Positions 9,688 through 23,400 of a stretch of DNA of 64,000 nucleotides are shown here, in pieces. Below the pieces are notes generated by a model, which saw only the letters and a program-made list of their open reading frames with translations, did not search any database and was not told the DNA's origin. The number at the start of each line of letters is the position of its first letter. Position 1 is the first letter of the stretch. A program made the position numbers and the translations under genes. Origin of the DNA: Hetaerina americana (taxonomy: Eukaryota > Arthropoda > Insecta > Odonata > Calopterygidae); NCBI GenBank assembly GCA_022747635.1, contig JAKTNV010000004.1, forward strand, positions 89,782,052 to 89,846,051, in the 5' to 3' direction.

Positions 9688-11709
9688 CTTACTTCTTATT
9701 CCTTGGTTACCCGAAATCATTCGTCCTTCAACCCTACTCTGGATGGATTCAAACTGGATATGAATAGAAACTATGGATGAAATTAAAATCTTTCTTTATG
9801 TAAATTGGTCATCATTCTATTCATGTTTCTCAACGTCTTCATGTAGTGATCGATTGCCTTCTGTTATGAATGTGCTGTTGTATTCACCCGGAATCGACGC
9901 GAACAACGAACAGAAGAAATGGGTTTATGCGGAACGTAAGAGGCAGGGAAACAGATGGATGGAGTTTCCTAATGTTTTACCTGCTATGCCATTTCCGGGC
10001 ATTGCATGACATACATTCTTTATCCTAGTGTGGTGGTTATTTTAATATCGTTCACAATGTTTCCTTTGAGATATTGACCTTTGAAATTGTCTTTGATGAA
10101 AGCTCGAATTCGGCTGAGAAAAGGAAAACAGAAATCAGTGATTTGCCATCATGATTTGAGTTTATTCTTTAAGAAGACACAGCCCCTCAGGGAACGGCCA
10201 TGCTCTCACTTCCACGTTGCCTTTTCAATGAGATGGTGCTCAATGATTTATTCGTAGGACATTTTTGTAAATTGATATTCAATTCAGAAAGGGTTCTTTG
10301 AATTGGGATTATCATCGTGCGGATGGAAATCTTCATTTAAATTAATGGGAAAACGCTTTTCAAAAGTTCGAAAAGGAAACAGTTTTCTATTAAAATACTC
10401 GCTGGTACGCTCGTAGATTTAGATCACCTGTCCTTTCGCGTTTCGGGAAGCAAACCTAATGAATTCCCCTGTAGTGTTTAGTTGGTTGAACGGGCTCTAG
10501 TTGTCCCGACCGAGACTATTTCCTGATGATGTCAATGTCCGCTTTCTTTAGTTTCTTTTATTTTCAAGCCTAGTGATGTTTCCGACGGTAATTTTCTCTC
10601 TTTAGACCCTTAGCGTTAGCAAGATAGTTTATTCAATCCTATCCGGCTAATGATAGCAGATAAAGAGGATATTCCCGTGGAGGATTGAAGAATATAAGAT
10701 ACAAAGTCCACATTGAAATTATGAATCCCCAAAATGTCCCAAGTTTTCCAAGAGAAAACTTCGAACAAGATTTCGTCTCACCTGGATATTTATTTTTTCC
10801 GTTAATGAGGCAGAATAATGGAAAAGCATTAAACCTCACGGTTATTCTCTCGAGGCTTTTATACTTAAGTTTAATGGAAACTTTTCCTCCAGTCCAAGTA
10901 CGTGTACATTGTGAAGGGCCGATAACGGCAGCTATCTTAATTGGAGATTCTCTTCCCTTCGAGACCGTCATTCCTCCCCCTCCAACGCCTCACCGTGACC
11001 CCCCCCCCTCCGTCTTCCTGGCGCCTCTCTCTCTCTCGCCCCTTCTTACTTGGAAACTTCGGGCCTCGACGTGTTCTCGAAAAGGTCAGATATCCGAGGT
11101 TGCGGCGTTAATTGAAGGCGCCTTATTGGGGCGGGGCAAAGATGGCCACCCCTCCCTCGCTCTCCACCCCGCCCTCCCTCTCCCCAGGGATGTCCTCTCA
11201 AGACTTTGACCTCCCGAAGCCCAAGTGTTCGGAAGTATTGGATTATATTCCCCGGCTATCCTCCTTTGGGAATTTTGCCTCGGCCCTGTTTAAGGAAAGA
11301 GAAATCCTCGACTGCATGATATGTCCGTTGAAGCGTTTTGTAGAAGGATTGCTTGTGCTTTTCATCTTTGATTCCATTTACGTTTCCAGGTTGCTGTATT
11401 AGAGATTTACACCATTGTAAGTTATGATGACGCTATTCAAAGGAAACATGGTGGAGGGAATCATCGATTTATCGTTATGTTTATTTTTAAAAGAATTTTT
11501 ATTGAAATAGGGATGATCGTATTTGTCTAATTATAGATTAGTATTCACATAGTATTTTCAGATACAACCGAAATATCTATTAATATGTTGCTAGCAAATT
11601 AATTTTCAATTGTTTTTTTTGCCTGTGAAGTGGAATTTGCTGTTATTATTTTTCGACGTCAATCTCAATTACAAGGAAGGTTCCTTGCTACAACTTTTAC
11701 TATCAATGA
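9688..11709. other. Unannotated stretch
   Basis: No recognisable gene. The 174-codon frame at 10685-11209 becomes proline-rich low complexity in its second half and matches no family. A pyrimidine-rich, GC-rich patch lies at about 10970-11200. Confidence 0.4.
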
Positions 11710-11922
11710 TTTTTTGAACTTGTGAAATTAGGGTGGGTAAGGGCAACTTTTATTATAGATTTGGCTGAAAAGGTGCCGATTAAATCTCACCTTATAAAAG
11801 TACCTGCAGCTCGTAAGGAACTTCTTTTAAATACTATTTTATGACGTATTTGGGGTGGCTTATTGGTAGTTGCTGCAGTTGAATCTTTAAATACGCCACG
11901 TGGTTTTGTAATTAATTATTAA
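11710..11922 (+). pseudogene. Coding-like C-terminal fragment, unidentified
   Basis: The frame 11710-11922 reads ELVKLGWVRATFIIDLAEK and continues with protein-like composition (KSHLIKVPAARKE, IWGGLLVVAAVE) to a TAA. One in-frame TGA at 11842-11844 interrupts it. The composition is unlike the low-complexity frames around it. It could be the C-terminal end of a processed pseudogene or an old exon. I do not recognise the protein, and reading TGA as tryptophan (mitochondrial code) did not suggest one either. Confidence 0.25.
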
Positions 11923-12894
11923 GAAATGATTTTTTTTATTTTTAACGTGAAGCTTTATTTGCCGTCATTTAGGGTTCTTGTAATTCACAGTTAAATAGGC
12001 GACCTTCATAATTGGAGTGTGTCGAGTCCTCTCGTCCCTTAACGACCGCTGAACATGTAGTATGCCCTCCCTGGAATATATTTGAATTGGACAAAGAAAT
12101 TGGGTTGAGATGAAATTTCCGCCATGATAAATACTCAAGTGTTGATGAGAATTCTACATATAGTAACGCTCGAGAAATTAACTCGTGTTCTCTCTAAATA
12201 ATGCCTCTCGTTTTATGTTTTCCTTTTCGAAAGATTGTTCCGCCGCTCGTACCTTTCCCTACGTAATTCGAAAATAACTTTTACACCATTCGGATAATGA
12301 GTTGTTTGATAAAAGATAATTATTTTCTATAACCCGTCATTATTAACAATTATTCCTCACTGGATAGTTTTCCAAGGAAAATAAATTAATACATCAGCTT
12401 TCTTGTAACAAATTGCCTAAAACTTTGGTACGTAGGACTTTTAAGCCTCATAGAGTGGAGCCCTTTGTCTTACATTTTGTATTCCGATTGGAAATGAATG
12501 TTTGCTAATCAATTAAGTTTACGAACTTCATTTCATAATTAATGTATTAATGAATGAAACTCCAATTAATCATGGATAAGAGCGGCAAAAAAGTCTAAGC
12601 TCTTCTCTTTATGTTTTCTCCGTGAACTATTTCTCGTCGTTCTACCGAGAGACTCCCGTTTTATGCCGTTCACGCCAAACCATTTCTCCCTTTCTTTTGA
12701 GTCTTGCTGTATCCTTCAATTTCTGTGGGGCCTCCCTAAGGGGACTCGTACTAAATATATAATTTACAGAAATGGCAAGGAAGGCTAAAGATGACCCTCA
12801 AAAATGTTTTTTGTTGAATTTTAAAGTTTATCATGCAGTAAATGATTCTTTGATTAATTTTCATGATGTCTAATTCCATTTATTTCTTTTTCAG
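11923..12894. other. AT-rich unannotated stretch
   Basis: No gene or repeat recognised. It ends in a good splice-acceptor-like pyrimidine tract (TTTATTTCTTTTTCAG, ending 12894). Confidence 0.4.
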
Positions 12895-12943
12895 GTAAGG
12901 ATTCTGACAAAACCAAGTTTCTATTCGGCATAAATTGTGATAC
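12895..12943 (+). CDS. Candidate 49-bp internal exon
   Basis: A pyrimidine tract plus CAG precedes this segment, and AC|GTGAGTAT, a strong donor match, follows it. One frame is open throughout and reads KDSDKTKFLFGINCD, with two extra bases on each side (a split codon at both ends). The other two frames hit TAA. Short exons between such signals occur in genes with very large introns, which would fit the surrounding desert. I do not recognise the peptide, and such signals also arise by chance in 64 kb of AT-rich DNA. If real, the host gene is on the plus strand. Confidence 0.28.
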
Positions 12944-15900
12944 GTGAGTATATGAGTTTTCTCATTAAGCGCTAAAATATTATCGGTAGTTAATTAATTA
13001 ATGTACCATGCAAATGGTTATCAATTTCGGTAATTTTTTTTATTGCATTAGCTTGAAGCTTGTAAATTTTTGGCGTGTGGTTTTGAAAAATATATCCACA
13101 GAGAAAGTATTTATGGAGAGTGGTGTCAGGAATCGAAGAATAATCATCTTTGTGCCTCCTTCCGCTCAGAAGCTTACTTAAAGCGTCTTCAGATGTAGGC
13201 TTGTATAAAGGTAAAGAGTTGCTGTAATAAATTCATCTCATCGCTTCTCATATTCAGCCGATACTCCTCCATTTAAGGCCCTTCAATTCTAAACGTCCGA
13301 TTCGCTCCATTTTCCATTTTGGCGCCGTCAGAGACTTGCAGATAATTCTCTCCGTATCGCTCAATGAAACCCTCGCAATTGGTACTTTTCCGTTGGTTGT
13401 AAAGAGCAGTAAATTTTCCTGATCACTCGCTTGTTACTTAACGTTTTCTAAGTACCCTGACCAGATGGATCTAATGCATTAGGTGCATTGGCGCACTTAT
13501 TTCGTATCGTTATATGTATTCAACCAGGAAAATTAGCAAATACATTAATATATTAGATGAAAAAGGACTGGAAATAGAACAATATTCGTAGTGCGTTGTT
13601 TTTTTCTGTTATTGTTGACTTAGCAGTACGTAAGTTATTGCCGACAATTTTATTTTAAGACTTGTTTTAAATTATTCTGTGGGAATGAACACCTTTTACT
13701 CCAAAGTTGAGGCTGGAAAATATTACAGTTGAAAAATTTATTTTTGGGAAATATTTCCGCCTCTGCGCATCTGATGAGTTCATCACCTGGATATTAAATA
13801 AGGTTTTTAACTGATTAGTGATAAAGTATAATTTTCTTTTTATTAGCTCTTTAGGGCATGCGAAATATTCCGAATATCTCTCTTCACGTGCCTTCTCCTA
13901 AATGCCGAAATGAAGTTCACTATTTTTAGAATTTCTCATAAATTGATTCGCCAATTGATCTGCATATATTCAAAGTGAGTTTACGCTTCTTTGAAGTAAA
14001 TAAATTATAATGGAAAGAGAAAAAATGGCGAACCCTAATTCACTTGTTTGCTGTGAGCCACCAGTTTGCGACCCTGAGTTAATAGAATGAAAATTTTCAC
14101 TCCCGATATTTTCAGATAGAACACGGAATGCCTCTTAAGTTCTTGGCGATGGGGTTTTTTACGAGAAATAATTTTAGGAATCGGTTTTATCATCCTACAC
14201 CAATTTAGCAAAAGTAACTCGGACGTCCGTGGGAGTGATTAGACCGCATTTCAATCTTCTCCAAACCACTGAACACGCCTTTGAATACCTTAATATTTTT
14301 TACTTCAGCATGTGGTAGACATTTTCTTTATTTAAAATATCGCAATGAGGATTCGTTAAGAGATATGGTATATCGTACGTGTTAAATACGCTAACTTATC
14401 ATGCAAAGAGAGGCGGATAGCCTATTCGGCCTCGCGTAGTCGCAGTGAGCAAATCCGGCCCATTCCCCGTTCCTCACAGCCGCAACCAAACCGTATGATT
14501 TTGTGAGTAGCAGGATCTTTTGAAAAACTAAAGTTGCTAATGTGCGGATTTCATATGCTATATTGATTTTACGGAGAAAGCTTTCTCCTCAACTATTGCC
14601 AATGTTTTGAATTTTTATTCTACCTTCATAAGTAGGTATATTAAAGAGATAATTTAAATACTAAGTGACACATTTGGTGTCAATGAACAGGGATTATTTA
14701 ACTCCTGAATATTAACAGGATCTACAATAATTATCACCAGAGATTCTAATATTTCATTCCATTGATGTCAACTCTTTGAGCAGTATGTCGGCCCTTAACA
14801 AACGACGTTTAGAAATCCCGGAATGGATTGATGGAATCCAGGATTGGAATTGATGTCAAAGCACCATAGTGAAGCATATGTATTCTTGATATTGGATGTG
14901 CCGGGACTACTGAGGAACTTCGAAAACTAGATTACGTTAATTTACACTTTGCCCAGAATTAAGGGTATTTTTCACGTTTAAGAGGGTCCTCGTGTTTAAT
15001 GGGCGAAATACATCGCTAATCCATTTGAGATTCGTTTCTAGTGATGTAGAATTTTCAAATGGATTGGCAGCGTAGTAGCAATGACCGTCTAATTGAGCGG
15101 CCGACGGAAAGTGGTTTTTTGATGACTTGGAGCACCCTTAGTTGAAGTTATGTTTACATTGTTTCCATCCGTTCGTATCAAAGAATTAGTAAATACATTT
15201 ATTTAAAAGTTTCATCTTGGGCAAATTTGAAATACACTAATTTAATTCGCCATTTTTTTTGGGTACGTGCTTCTTTCAACTTCTTGCCTTAGATTTCTTT
15301 TAGGCCGCTAAACAGGTTTTATTAGTCTATTCATGGACGGTTATTACTGACCTACTTACGACCTCTTATATTGTATTTGATTGTAACTCATCTGCGTTTA
15401 GATTCAAACTATATACGAAGTATGGTGATTGTTTTGGTGCTTATTTCAGTGCTTAATTTCGATTCTTTATTCGAATTATTTTTCAGTCTCAAAATAGAAT
15501 CCACGAAATTGAGTTACAGCTTCGAGGTTGAATACCGTTTCCCTCGGTGAGATTAGCTTTCTCCGGAAATACAACTCCCCCACGAGATAGCCTTCTCAAA
15601 GAGGAATGGATGCACTTCTATAGTTTTGTTGAAAATACTACATCACGAGAATATTAAGTGGGGCCAATATTTGAAGCCTTTTTGAATGGCTAATCATCGA
15701 TTTCCGTTTGGTAGACGTAACTTGGCGCATAATAAAGGCGGGAGGGGTGTTGGCACCCGGTGGCGTCTTCCCCTTCGCTTCGCCTTGCTGGCACACCGCG
15801 ACGTCGGACAGAGTGACTTCCCCCTCCGCCGCGGTTGGGGGAAGTAACTCGGCCCGACTGTCTCGTTAAATCCAGAAGTAGTTTCGGCGAAATTTGGAAA

Positions 15901-18900
15901 AAATATTAATATTTCCATATCTGGATCTGAATGTCTCAGGAACTCAGAGCAGTTATGCTCCGAAGCGGAATTGCCCACAAATTGTAATGAAAATGCCTCC
16001 CAACCTCCCTCCGAGGTTGAGGCGGAATGGTGATGAAAAATTTCGGGGACAAAATTTAGAGGGCTCTACGTCTTGTGCAAGGGATGGTCTCCCAGGTTGA
16101 TACGGGGCATGTGTCCCTCGGATTTTGAGCATTATATTCGAGTCAGCCGTTCGAATATGAGGTTTAATCCGAATCGTGGTCGCACTCTTTTTCTATTTTG
16201 AAACACTTCAGTATCATGACATCCGCGCAAAAATAACATACCACTCATTGATAATAACTTAATAAATACTTTCTGCTCAATTAATCCAAATAATGAAAGT
16301 AGAAGAGGCGAATTACCTTCTTTGAAATATGTGCAGGGCGATTGAAGTCGCCATTAGGCCTTGGGAAATATTATGGTTCCTCATGATGAAGGCAGTAGAG
16401 ACCGCGCGAGTGATAAAATAAAGCAGAAATAGATTTAGGCTTGAAGAGATAAAAATATTCTCTTGTGGTTCATCGGCAACCAAGGATGGAGAGTTTAATT
16501 TAATCTGGCATTCTTAAAAGGCCCCAAAATGCCGATGTCCTAACATCCACTGCCACATACCTCCGTGGTGACGCGTTTTGGTCGCGGAACTGAGTCTCGT
16601 GTCTTCCACGTTGGTTTTCTACCTCTTCCCTGCGACTGCGGAAAGTGGCCCGCCCTAATAGTTACCAAATCCCAATCGATCGCCTTTTTGACTTGACCAA
16701 GACTTCGATGAGGGCGGACCCTTTAATATTTATGCCAGCGCCTCAGTTGACTTCGCGACCTCTCACGAAATTCCGTGTTTATTGCCCTCCTCGCTCTATG
16801 TCGTTAAGTTCCAGGAAATTAGGGTGGAAGCAGTTCTTTGTGTCGATACAGGGTACCCTTTCGATGGGCATGAGTCCATTGAAGGTTCCTTTGGAGTAGA
16901 CTGCTTCGTATTTTCTAAGATAATTGTTATCTATTGAACTGTAGTTCGTATGTGTGTCATATGTTGAAACTCAAGAAAGCGTCGTCATGTAAGCATTAGG
17001 CAGTTCTCCTCCCTTTCTATCTCTTATTTTCCTCCTTGCCTCCTCTTGGAACGAGAAAGGGGAAAATATTTTGAGGGTTGGGTCTAGTAACCTATATGAC
17101 GATGCGTTTGGAGAATATTTTTTTTGTCCTTTGATGATTAGCTATGAATGTACTTACTCTATACAGTATAGTTATTTCCAGTTTTTTTCACTTAAATAGT
17201 GCCAGAAGTTGTCGCATGCTTGCGTGTTAGTACTTAAATATCATGGTAGGAGGCGGGTAAAGTTTTAAAATGTATTTCTTCGTCTTAATGACTTGCGTTC
17301 TCCCATTAGAAATAATTTGGTGCTCGGGCGATTTATTTCTCTCTGGAATTAGTTTCATTTTATTAAAGTTTTCGCTTATCTTGCGGATCAACTCGTGAGG
17401 GTCTACCTCCTTAATGTAAATTCCCTGCACTCTTAGCAGATGACTCAGTTAAAAGTTATTAACACGGCATCTCCCGCAGTTTCTTGGAATTACCTGGCCA
17501 ATATTTTCTTTTTACTTTTCATTTGATGTGCAATTCCAAACATATTTTCCATGATTAATATTTTATTTGAGAGTCAAATATAATTTTTCATGGAATATTT
17601 TCGTATGGATGTATCAGACATCTTTCGTCTTTTATTTTTAATGAAAAAATCTGTTTTTGTTATGCGTATAAATGTTCTTATAGTGTAGCTCCGATATAAG
17701 GAAGACAAAATAAATTAAAATATTGGACGGTCTACTCTTTTTTTTTAGAGAAAATCAGTCCTAATGTTGAAAATTGCCTGCGTTTGATAGCCTTCAATCA
17801 AAACAAGAAATATATCTGCTCCTGGGCGCTCGTATAATTGCGATGCTCATGTTCAATTATTTCTTGCTTTTTTGTATTGAATCTCTATGTTATTGTCCCC
17901 TATCAGGTTAATGAATCTCGGTAGTTCCTTCAATTTCGTTCGTGGATCTGAATGATTTCAATATTGCTTAGTCTCAGGACAAAGTTCTCTAACTCCCCTG
18001 TCGTTTGTCTACCCTTCCAGTACCATTTCATTTAATCGAAAGACGCAATCCAAAAAATGCGGCTGCCGAGTTTTAATTGGGATCCAGAAACGACTCCCTC
18101 TCATGCACACCTTGTTTCGTCTGTAATTCTTTCTTTTGGGAAATGGATCGGTAGAAATGCTCCTCATTCATTTCAATTAGTATTAAATAATTCCATTTTC
18201 GTTAATCGAGGATATAGGTGATAATTGGAGGCTCAATCACCAATTAATTTCTGTTCCCTAAGGGTATCTCCTTCTCCCCAACTTCGTATTTTAACAAGAA
18301 TTTCCACATTGGTGCGTCCAAAAAATATCAGAGTTTAGGTAATGCTTTTCTAGTTATTGATTCATTATTTTGCCAGTTAGAATACACATGTATTTTATTT
18401 TTAACACTTTATAACTGCTAGTCCGTATTATTTCGTCCATTGCTTTGTTTCATTTTGTCATCATGGGCCATTTTGGGAATAATTACACATTTCCTGAATG
18501 AATTGTCAATTTTCAAGGTAGTGACACTTGATTGTTAAGCAAAAACGATTTGGGTGAGTCTTAATGATTCATACTCTTGCGTCTTCCGAACACACATGTT
18601 GGGAGAATTTATAAACCTAATGCATATCCTAAACATTGAGTCAAATAAAAGTTTGCTTAGAGTAGGGCTTAACATCATAAATATTTCAACGATGCCCTTC
18701 GCATTACTCAGTGGAGAAATCACCGAATGATTGTCCCAGCACGAGTGTTTCAATGTTTGCTTAATTCTTGGGAAAATGTATAATTGTCTGTTCACCTGCC
18801 CTCGATGTATGACTCTCCCAATTGCCTTCCTAATTATCTTACGCAAACTGCATTTCCTGTGCGTCGTGATCATCGTGCGTTAAATTATTCCAATCTGCAC

Positions 18901-19984
18901 CTAGGCTCAATAGTTTATGTTAGTGACTAATATTGTCTCCGTACGATGGCACGATGGCAAAACTTATTTTCGAGCGTTTAATTTCGTGTAATAAGGTCAT
19001 CCCACCTGCGTTGAATGGCGTTCGTCATTTTCCGTTTGCCTCTTCTCTACCCCCGCTATTCTCTGAAGAGTAGTTCTCCGCCACCGCCCTCAAATTCCTT
19101 CTTCCGACCCGTGGAGAATCGATATTCACGGGCGGGGATGCTTTCGATGAGTGACGAGATAACGGCGGAAGGGGCTTAAAATAATGGAGACTTCCTATGG
19201 CTCTCGAAGGAAGGAGGTTTTTTTCTTTTGCACTTATGTATCCATTCAGATTTCTCAACTTATTCTAATTCGCATCAAGTTGTGTTTCAGAAATTTTGAG
19301 ATGAAATTAAGGGGAAATATTTCTATAAATGAATTCCCGTCGAATGCATTCATTCCTCTTCCCTCACAATATTTGAACTATATACAAAATGGAATGTACC
19401 AAAATGTTCCAAATAATAGCTACATAAATCATTTTGAAGGGTTTAAGAAGTTTTATAACGAATGTTATTCCATTTTAGGGCCATTTATTCATGAGAGAGG
19501 AAGGGAATTTCATGGTCTTATGTTTTTTTGAGGTGTGTTTACCTACGTTAAATTATTTTTCACTCCATCAGCGCCATGTTTAATAATAGATATTCGCGGC
19601 CAGCGTCCCGCGAAAGCTCCTGCCGTGGATCCGGACGAGGAGACGACGCTCTTCATCAGGCATAGGTCGTGAGGAACGGAATTGAAAAAAATAAACCGAA
19701 CGATTGGTGCATATTGATACATTTTCCCAGCATTTAGAATTGGGATATCTTTGCAGATTAAAGTATGTCACTGTTTTTTCCCCGATTTTTTACCTCCCAT
19801 TTTGTACGATTTGATGCAGTCATAAAAATTAGGGCTCTCACTCAAGCAAAAAAAAGAAAGGCACTCGAGTGAGCGCAACCTGTTGTAGATTGATTGATTG
19901 ATTGAATCGGTGCCGTGGACCCAGAGTACGTGTTAGAAAATTCGTGTCCTCGAAACTTGGGACTGTTCTCTCGCTCGCCAAATC
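12944..19984. other. Long AT-rich gene desert
   Basis: About 7 kb without a recognisable gene or repeat. The frames present (for example 15694-15978, 16645-16899, 18535-18873, 19184-19531) have no detectable domains and no supporting context. A short GC-rich patch lies at about 15710-15850. Intronic or intergenic sequence is the simplest reading. Confidence 0.5.
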
Positions 19985-20640
19985 ACTTCCTCGTACATTA
20001 CACTCAACTCAACCTTTCTCTCTCTCTGCGCCTTGCTTTCTCATTCACTCAACCCCCTCGTTTCACCCTTTCGAACTCACCCCCCCCCCGTGCTCCCGCT
20101 TCGACAAACATGTCTCGGCCGCCATCAAACGCCCGCTCTCCGTTCGTGTAATTTCCTCCTCCACCTTCTAGCTCTCCCGCAACACCCTTCTATTCACCCT
20201 TCAATCTTTTTTTTTCATTACTCTCTCCCGTTCCCTCGCCATCACTTGACCTTTCCATCCTCCCCTTCCCACCATCCCCTTCTCATGCCTTTTCTCCTCC
20301 AACGGATATTTTTCCCTTTACGCGTGCACCAGCACTTGAGAGCACGCCTCGTTTCATTTTTTTCTTTCCTCCCTCCCTCCCTCCAGATATCTCGCCTATT
20401 CAGCTTCGTTGCCCCCTCACATTCCTGCCCCTCCCTTCTTCCGAATGCCGCCGTCCTACCCCTTCGCTATTTTTATTCCCATTATTTCCTCGTCCGCCCA
20501 AGCCTCTCTCCATTTCATCCTCTAACCCTTCCTTCTCTAACCCTTCCTTCTCTCTCCCCCCTCTTTCTCCCTCTCTCTTTTCATACTTGGCTAAGTCCTC
20601 GGGGTCTCCCCTCCCCTTCCCCGTCCCGACCCTCTTAACC
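19985..20640 (+). repeat. 650-bp pyrimidine-rich tract
   Basis: The plus strand is overwhelmingly C and T here (runs such as CTCTCTCTCT-like blocks, CCCTCCCTCCCTCC, TTTTTTTCCTCC). The 201-codon frame over it is Leu/Pro/Ser/Phe-rich low complexity and not a gene. Such mirror-like pyrimidine tracts can form triplex DNA. Similar but shorter tracts precede the hammerhead-like modules elsewhere in the window, but no TATA or hammerhead core follows here. Confidence 0.8.
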
Positions 20641-23216
20641 CGCCCCCTCTGAGTTGCAGCCTGCGCAAATAGAATGACGAATGCACTTCGTTAGTGCGCG
20701 CTCAATTGAAGCCACCGCGGTGACAAAAGTTCAATCGGTTTTCCTAGATAATGTCTTATTTTCTCTTATCTCCTTTCTTCTCTGTAGAATTCGATGAAAA
20801 CTATGGTTGCTTTAGTTGCCGTCACTTTTCAGTTTCGTGTTCTGCAGAGGATCGATTGGCTTCTTTACACTCCTTTCATCTACTCTTTCTTTTTTGGCAG
20901 CAGTGGTACTGATTTGATGGCTGTCATCCCTGTTCAAATCACTATCAGTGACGGTCTTTGTATTTGCAGAGCTACTAATTTTATTTACGAGTTCTCCTCG
21001 GGATGCCATGCTCATCAACTTCACTATTAATCAAATATGATCTTTGCCTTCCTTTTTTTTCTGTGTGCTTTGCAGTGATTCTGAGCGAAATTTCCTCGCT
21101 ACATAACTGCATAAGGTTTCTAGTATTTAATAATGAAGCATTATATATTGTTTATCGTTTGGGAAGGAAAATTTATGCTCTAATCATTGTGCATACAACT
21201 GGAAACCTTGGTGGCAAATTTGATGTTTTTCATGGCCTATAAAATCGTCTCAAAATAATAGTCTCCCCCGTCTCTAGTCACCATCCTTCCAGTAACTTCG
21301 TTTATTTCGAGCAAATCGTTTGGATTTGGCACGATTTAAGAGAGAGCACTTTTTAGTTGATTTTTTAGTTACTTTGACCAGTGCTACCACTAATGGCGAT
21401 AGTTTTGAATATGTAAACACTGTAGATCGACAAGCAGTCTATCTGATGTACGATTTTGATAGAAAATATCGATTGTGAGTTACCTTCTATGTAAACATAT
21501 TTTGAAAATTACGTGTTAAAGTTCTGCGGTTTTCCATTCCTAATATTGACCCGATTTTCCCATTCACTTTCGGTGGTGGCTTTTGAATGCTTATGTTTAA
21601 ATTCACTCCTCGCACCGCTGTGTTCAATCCTGTCTCCTCGTCCTGGATAGATCGCCAAGATCCTCTCCCCTCCGTCCCCGCCCTCTCGACTCCGTACGAA
21701 CACTCCCCACCCCTCCTCGGGGAGATGGGTCCCAATCCGCTCTCTTTCTTCGCTCTACTCAGTTCAAATATTTCCACTGCCCCGTGACTAGTTAATTGGC
21801 CTATTTTTTGAAGTAAATCTCAAATATGTACAATTAGTGATAAAAATCAATCCTGATGCCCAATATGTTCATCTCCTCCTCGAACATCCACCTAGTGCAT
21901 TCGGAATATTGTATCTCAAAAACTGATAAATTAATGCTTCCACAGTGTACTGAACAGATCGTTAAACCAGCCAGTCATTTGTTTAGTGGTACCAGGATTC
22001 GTATACGTACGTAGCATTGGCCCACGTCAGTTGACACTGACCCTACGCTATGAACAAAGGTTTATATTGCGAAGCATGTTCGAGTAATCACAAGTCCCAC
22101 ATCTGCACGACGCATTAATTGTCCGCAAGTGCCAATAAAAAAACCCACATTCCGGAATTGTAATAATCTGAGATTATGTAAATCGCTCGAGGCTCCTTCT
22201 TCACGTGCCACGTCCCATATTTTCACCGGTTTAATAATATTCAAATGATAGTTGTCGCGCCAACTCTGTCGCCGCGCTGACCGTACTTTGTTGTCGGTGG
22301 CGACTGGACTAACTTGTTTACACTTGCCTTAAGCGTGCTTTCTAAATTCCCTCGGGGCCGATCGTTGCACGGAGTGAAGAGGGAAGGAGGGCTTTGGGGG
22401 GGACGACTAGCCAGGTAAGACAAACGTCACGGGCGATTGTATGTGACGTTTATCTCACCCGCGCTGTCGCCGGGCCCCGTCTTAATTGCAAGTGTTCCCT
22501 CCCAGCGCGGGCAATTGACTCCGGGGATCCAGGTATATCGCCGAGTCCCGCTGTCGCTCGACTCGTGGGTGGTGCGCCGGCCTCGATCTGCGTGCACGTG
22601 GGCCGCGTGACGATGGTGCGATGTGTGTGGAGCCGTGAGAGCAGACAACGCAGCGTATGTATGGGGTCAATATTAGGCGCTGCGACCTGGTGGATTCATT
22701 CGGAATGGCTAAAGGCGCTTTAATGATCCATGCATTAAAATACTTGAACGGTTTTGACGTTTTCTAATCTAATCACTTTTTAAGCTTATAGATGTAGGCT
22801 CTTGAGATGAGAGGAAAGGGGTTCATGTGGTGAAGGATAGTGGGGGAGGTTCAGTAGGGGTTAGGATACTCCACGGGAGAAGCCATTGGGTAAGAAGACG
22901 GTCAACTCTCGGGTTTCAGTGGGTTGAGGGGGGTCGAGGCGATGGGGGAGGACACATACATTAACAAGTGGTGAATGGTTTTTGGGTACAATATAATACT
23001 GAAGCTCGTTTGCCAAAATTTTTGTACGGTTAAAAACTACTCATGGTTACAAAAAAAGCTTTCTACATGTATTACAACTATGTATAATTTCTGGTATCTA
23101 ATCAGAAAAAAGCACGTCTTTCAGCAAATACAGATATGTTGTCATTTTAAAACAATAAAATTTTTCCAAACCAAATGCATCTTCTTAGTCTGGCCAATGT
23201 TAAATCATTCATATCG
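20641..23216. other. Unannotated stretch with GC-rich patch
   Basis: No recognisable gene. The CpG-containing patch at about 22250-22720 yields several overlapping frames on both strands, none with a motif. The frame at 20794-21030 has two internal AG acceptor-like sites but no identifiable product. Confidence 0.4.
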
Positions 23217-23400
23217 GACAAGAAACTCCCCCTCCCCCTCACACAAACCAGTTTCCCTCCTCTTTCCCCTCCTCCTGCTTTACCAGCCCCTCCCCCTTCC
23301 TCTTATCTGTCTAGTATATAAAGCTGTGTGTCTTCTGTACTTAACCTGATGAAGGCTTTATTAGTCGAAATCTAGGTCGTGCGTAATAATTTGGATGTGG
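23217..23400 (+). promoter_or_regulatory. TATA plus hammerhead-like module 1
   Basis: A C/T-rich tract (23227-23306) leads to TATATAAAG at 23315-23323, then CTGATGA at 23346-23352, an AGGC...GTC stem and GAAA at 23367-23370, with a GTC cleavage-like triplet shortly after. All seven invariant CUGANGA bases are present, the best core in the window, but stem I pairing is weak. Penelope-like elements carry promoters and hammerheads in their flanking repeats, so I read this as a solo or truncated flank of such an element. No coding relic was found next to it. Confidence 0.4.

Noticed and set aside
10685..11209. 174-codon frame
   Set aside because: The second half is proline-rich low complexity, there is no recognisable domain, and no promoter or splice context supports it.
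11730..11930. Nuclear copy of mitochondrial DNA
   Set aside because: Reading TGA as tryptophan opens the frame, but the product does not match any mitochondrial protein I know.
20033..20638. 201-codon frame
   Set aside because: Artefact of a pyrimidine-rich tract (Leu, Pro, Ser, Phe only in bulk).
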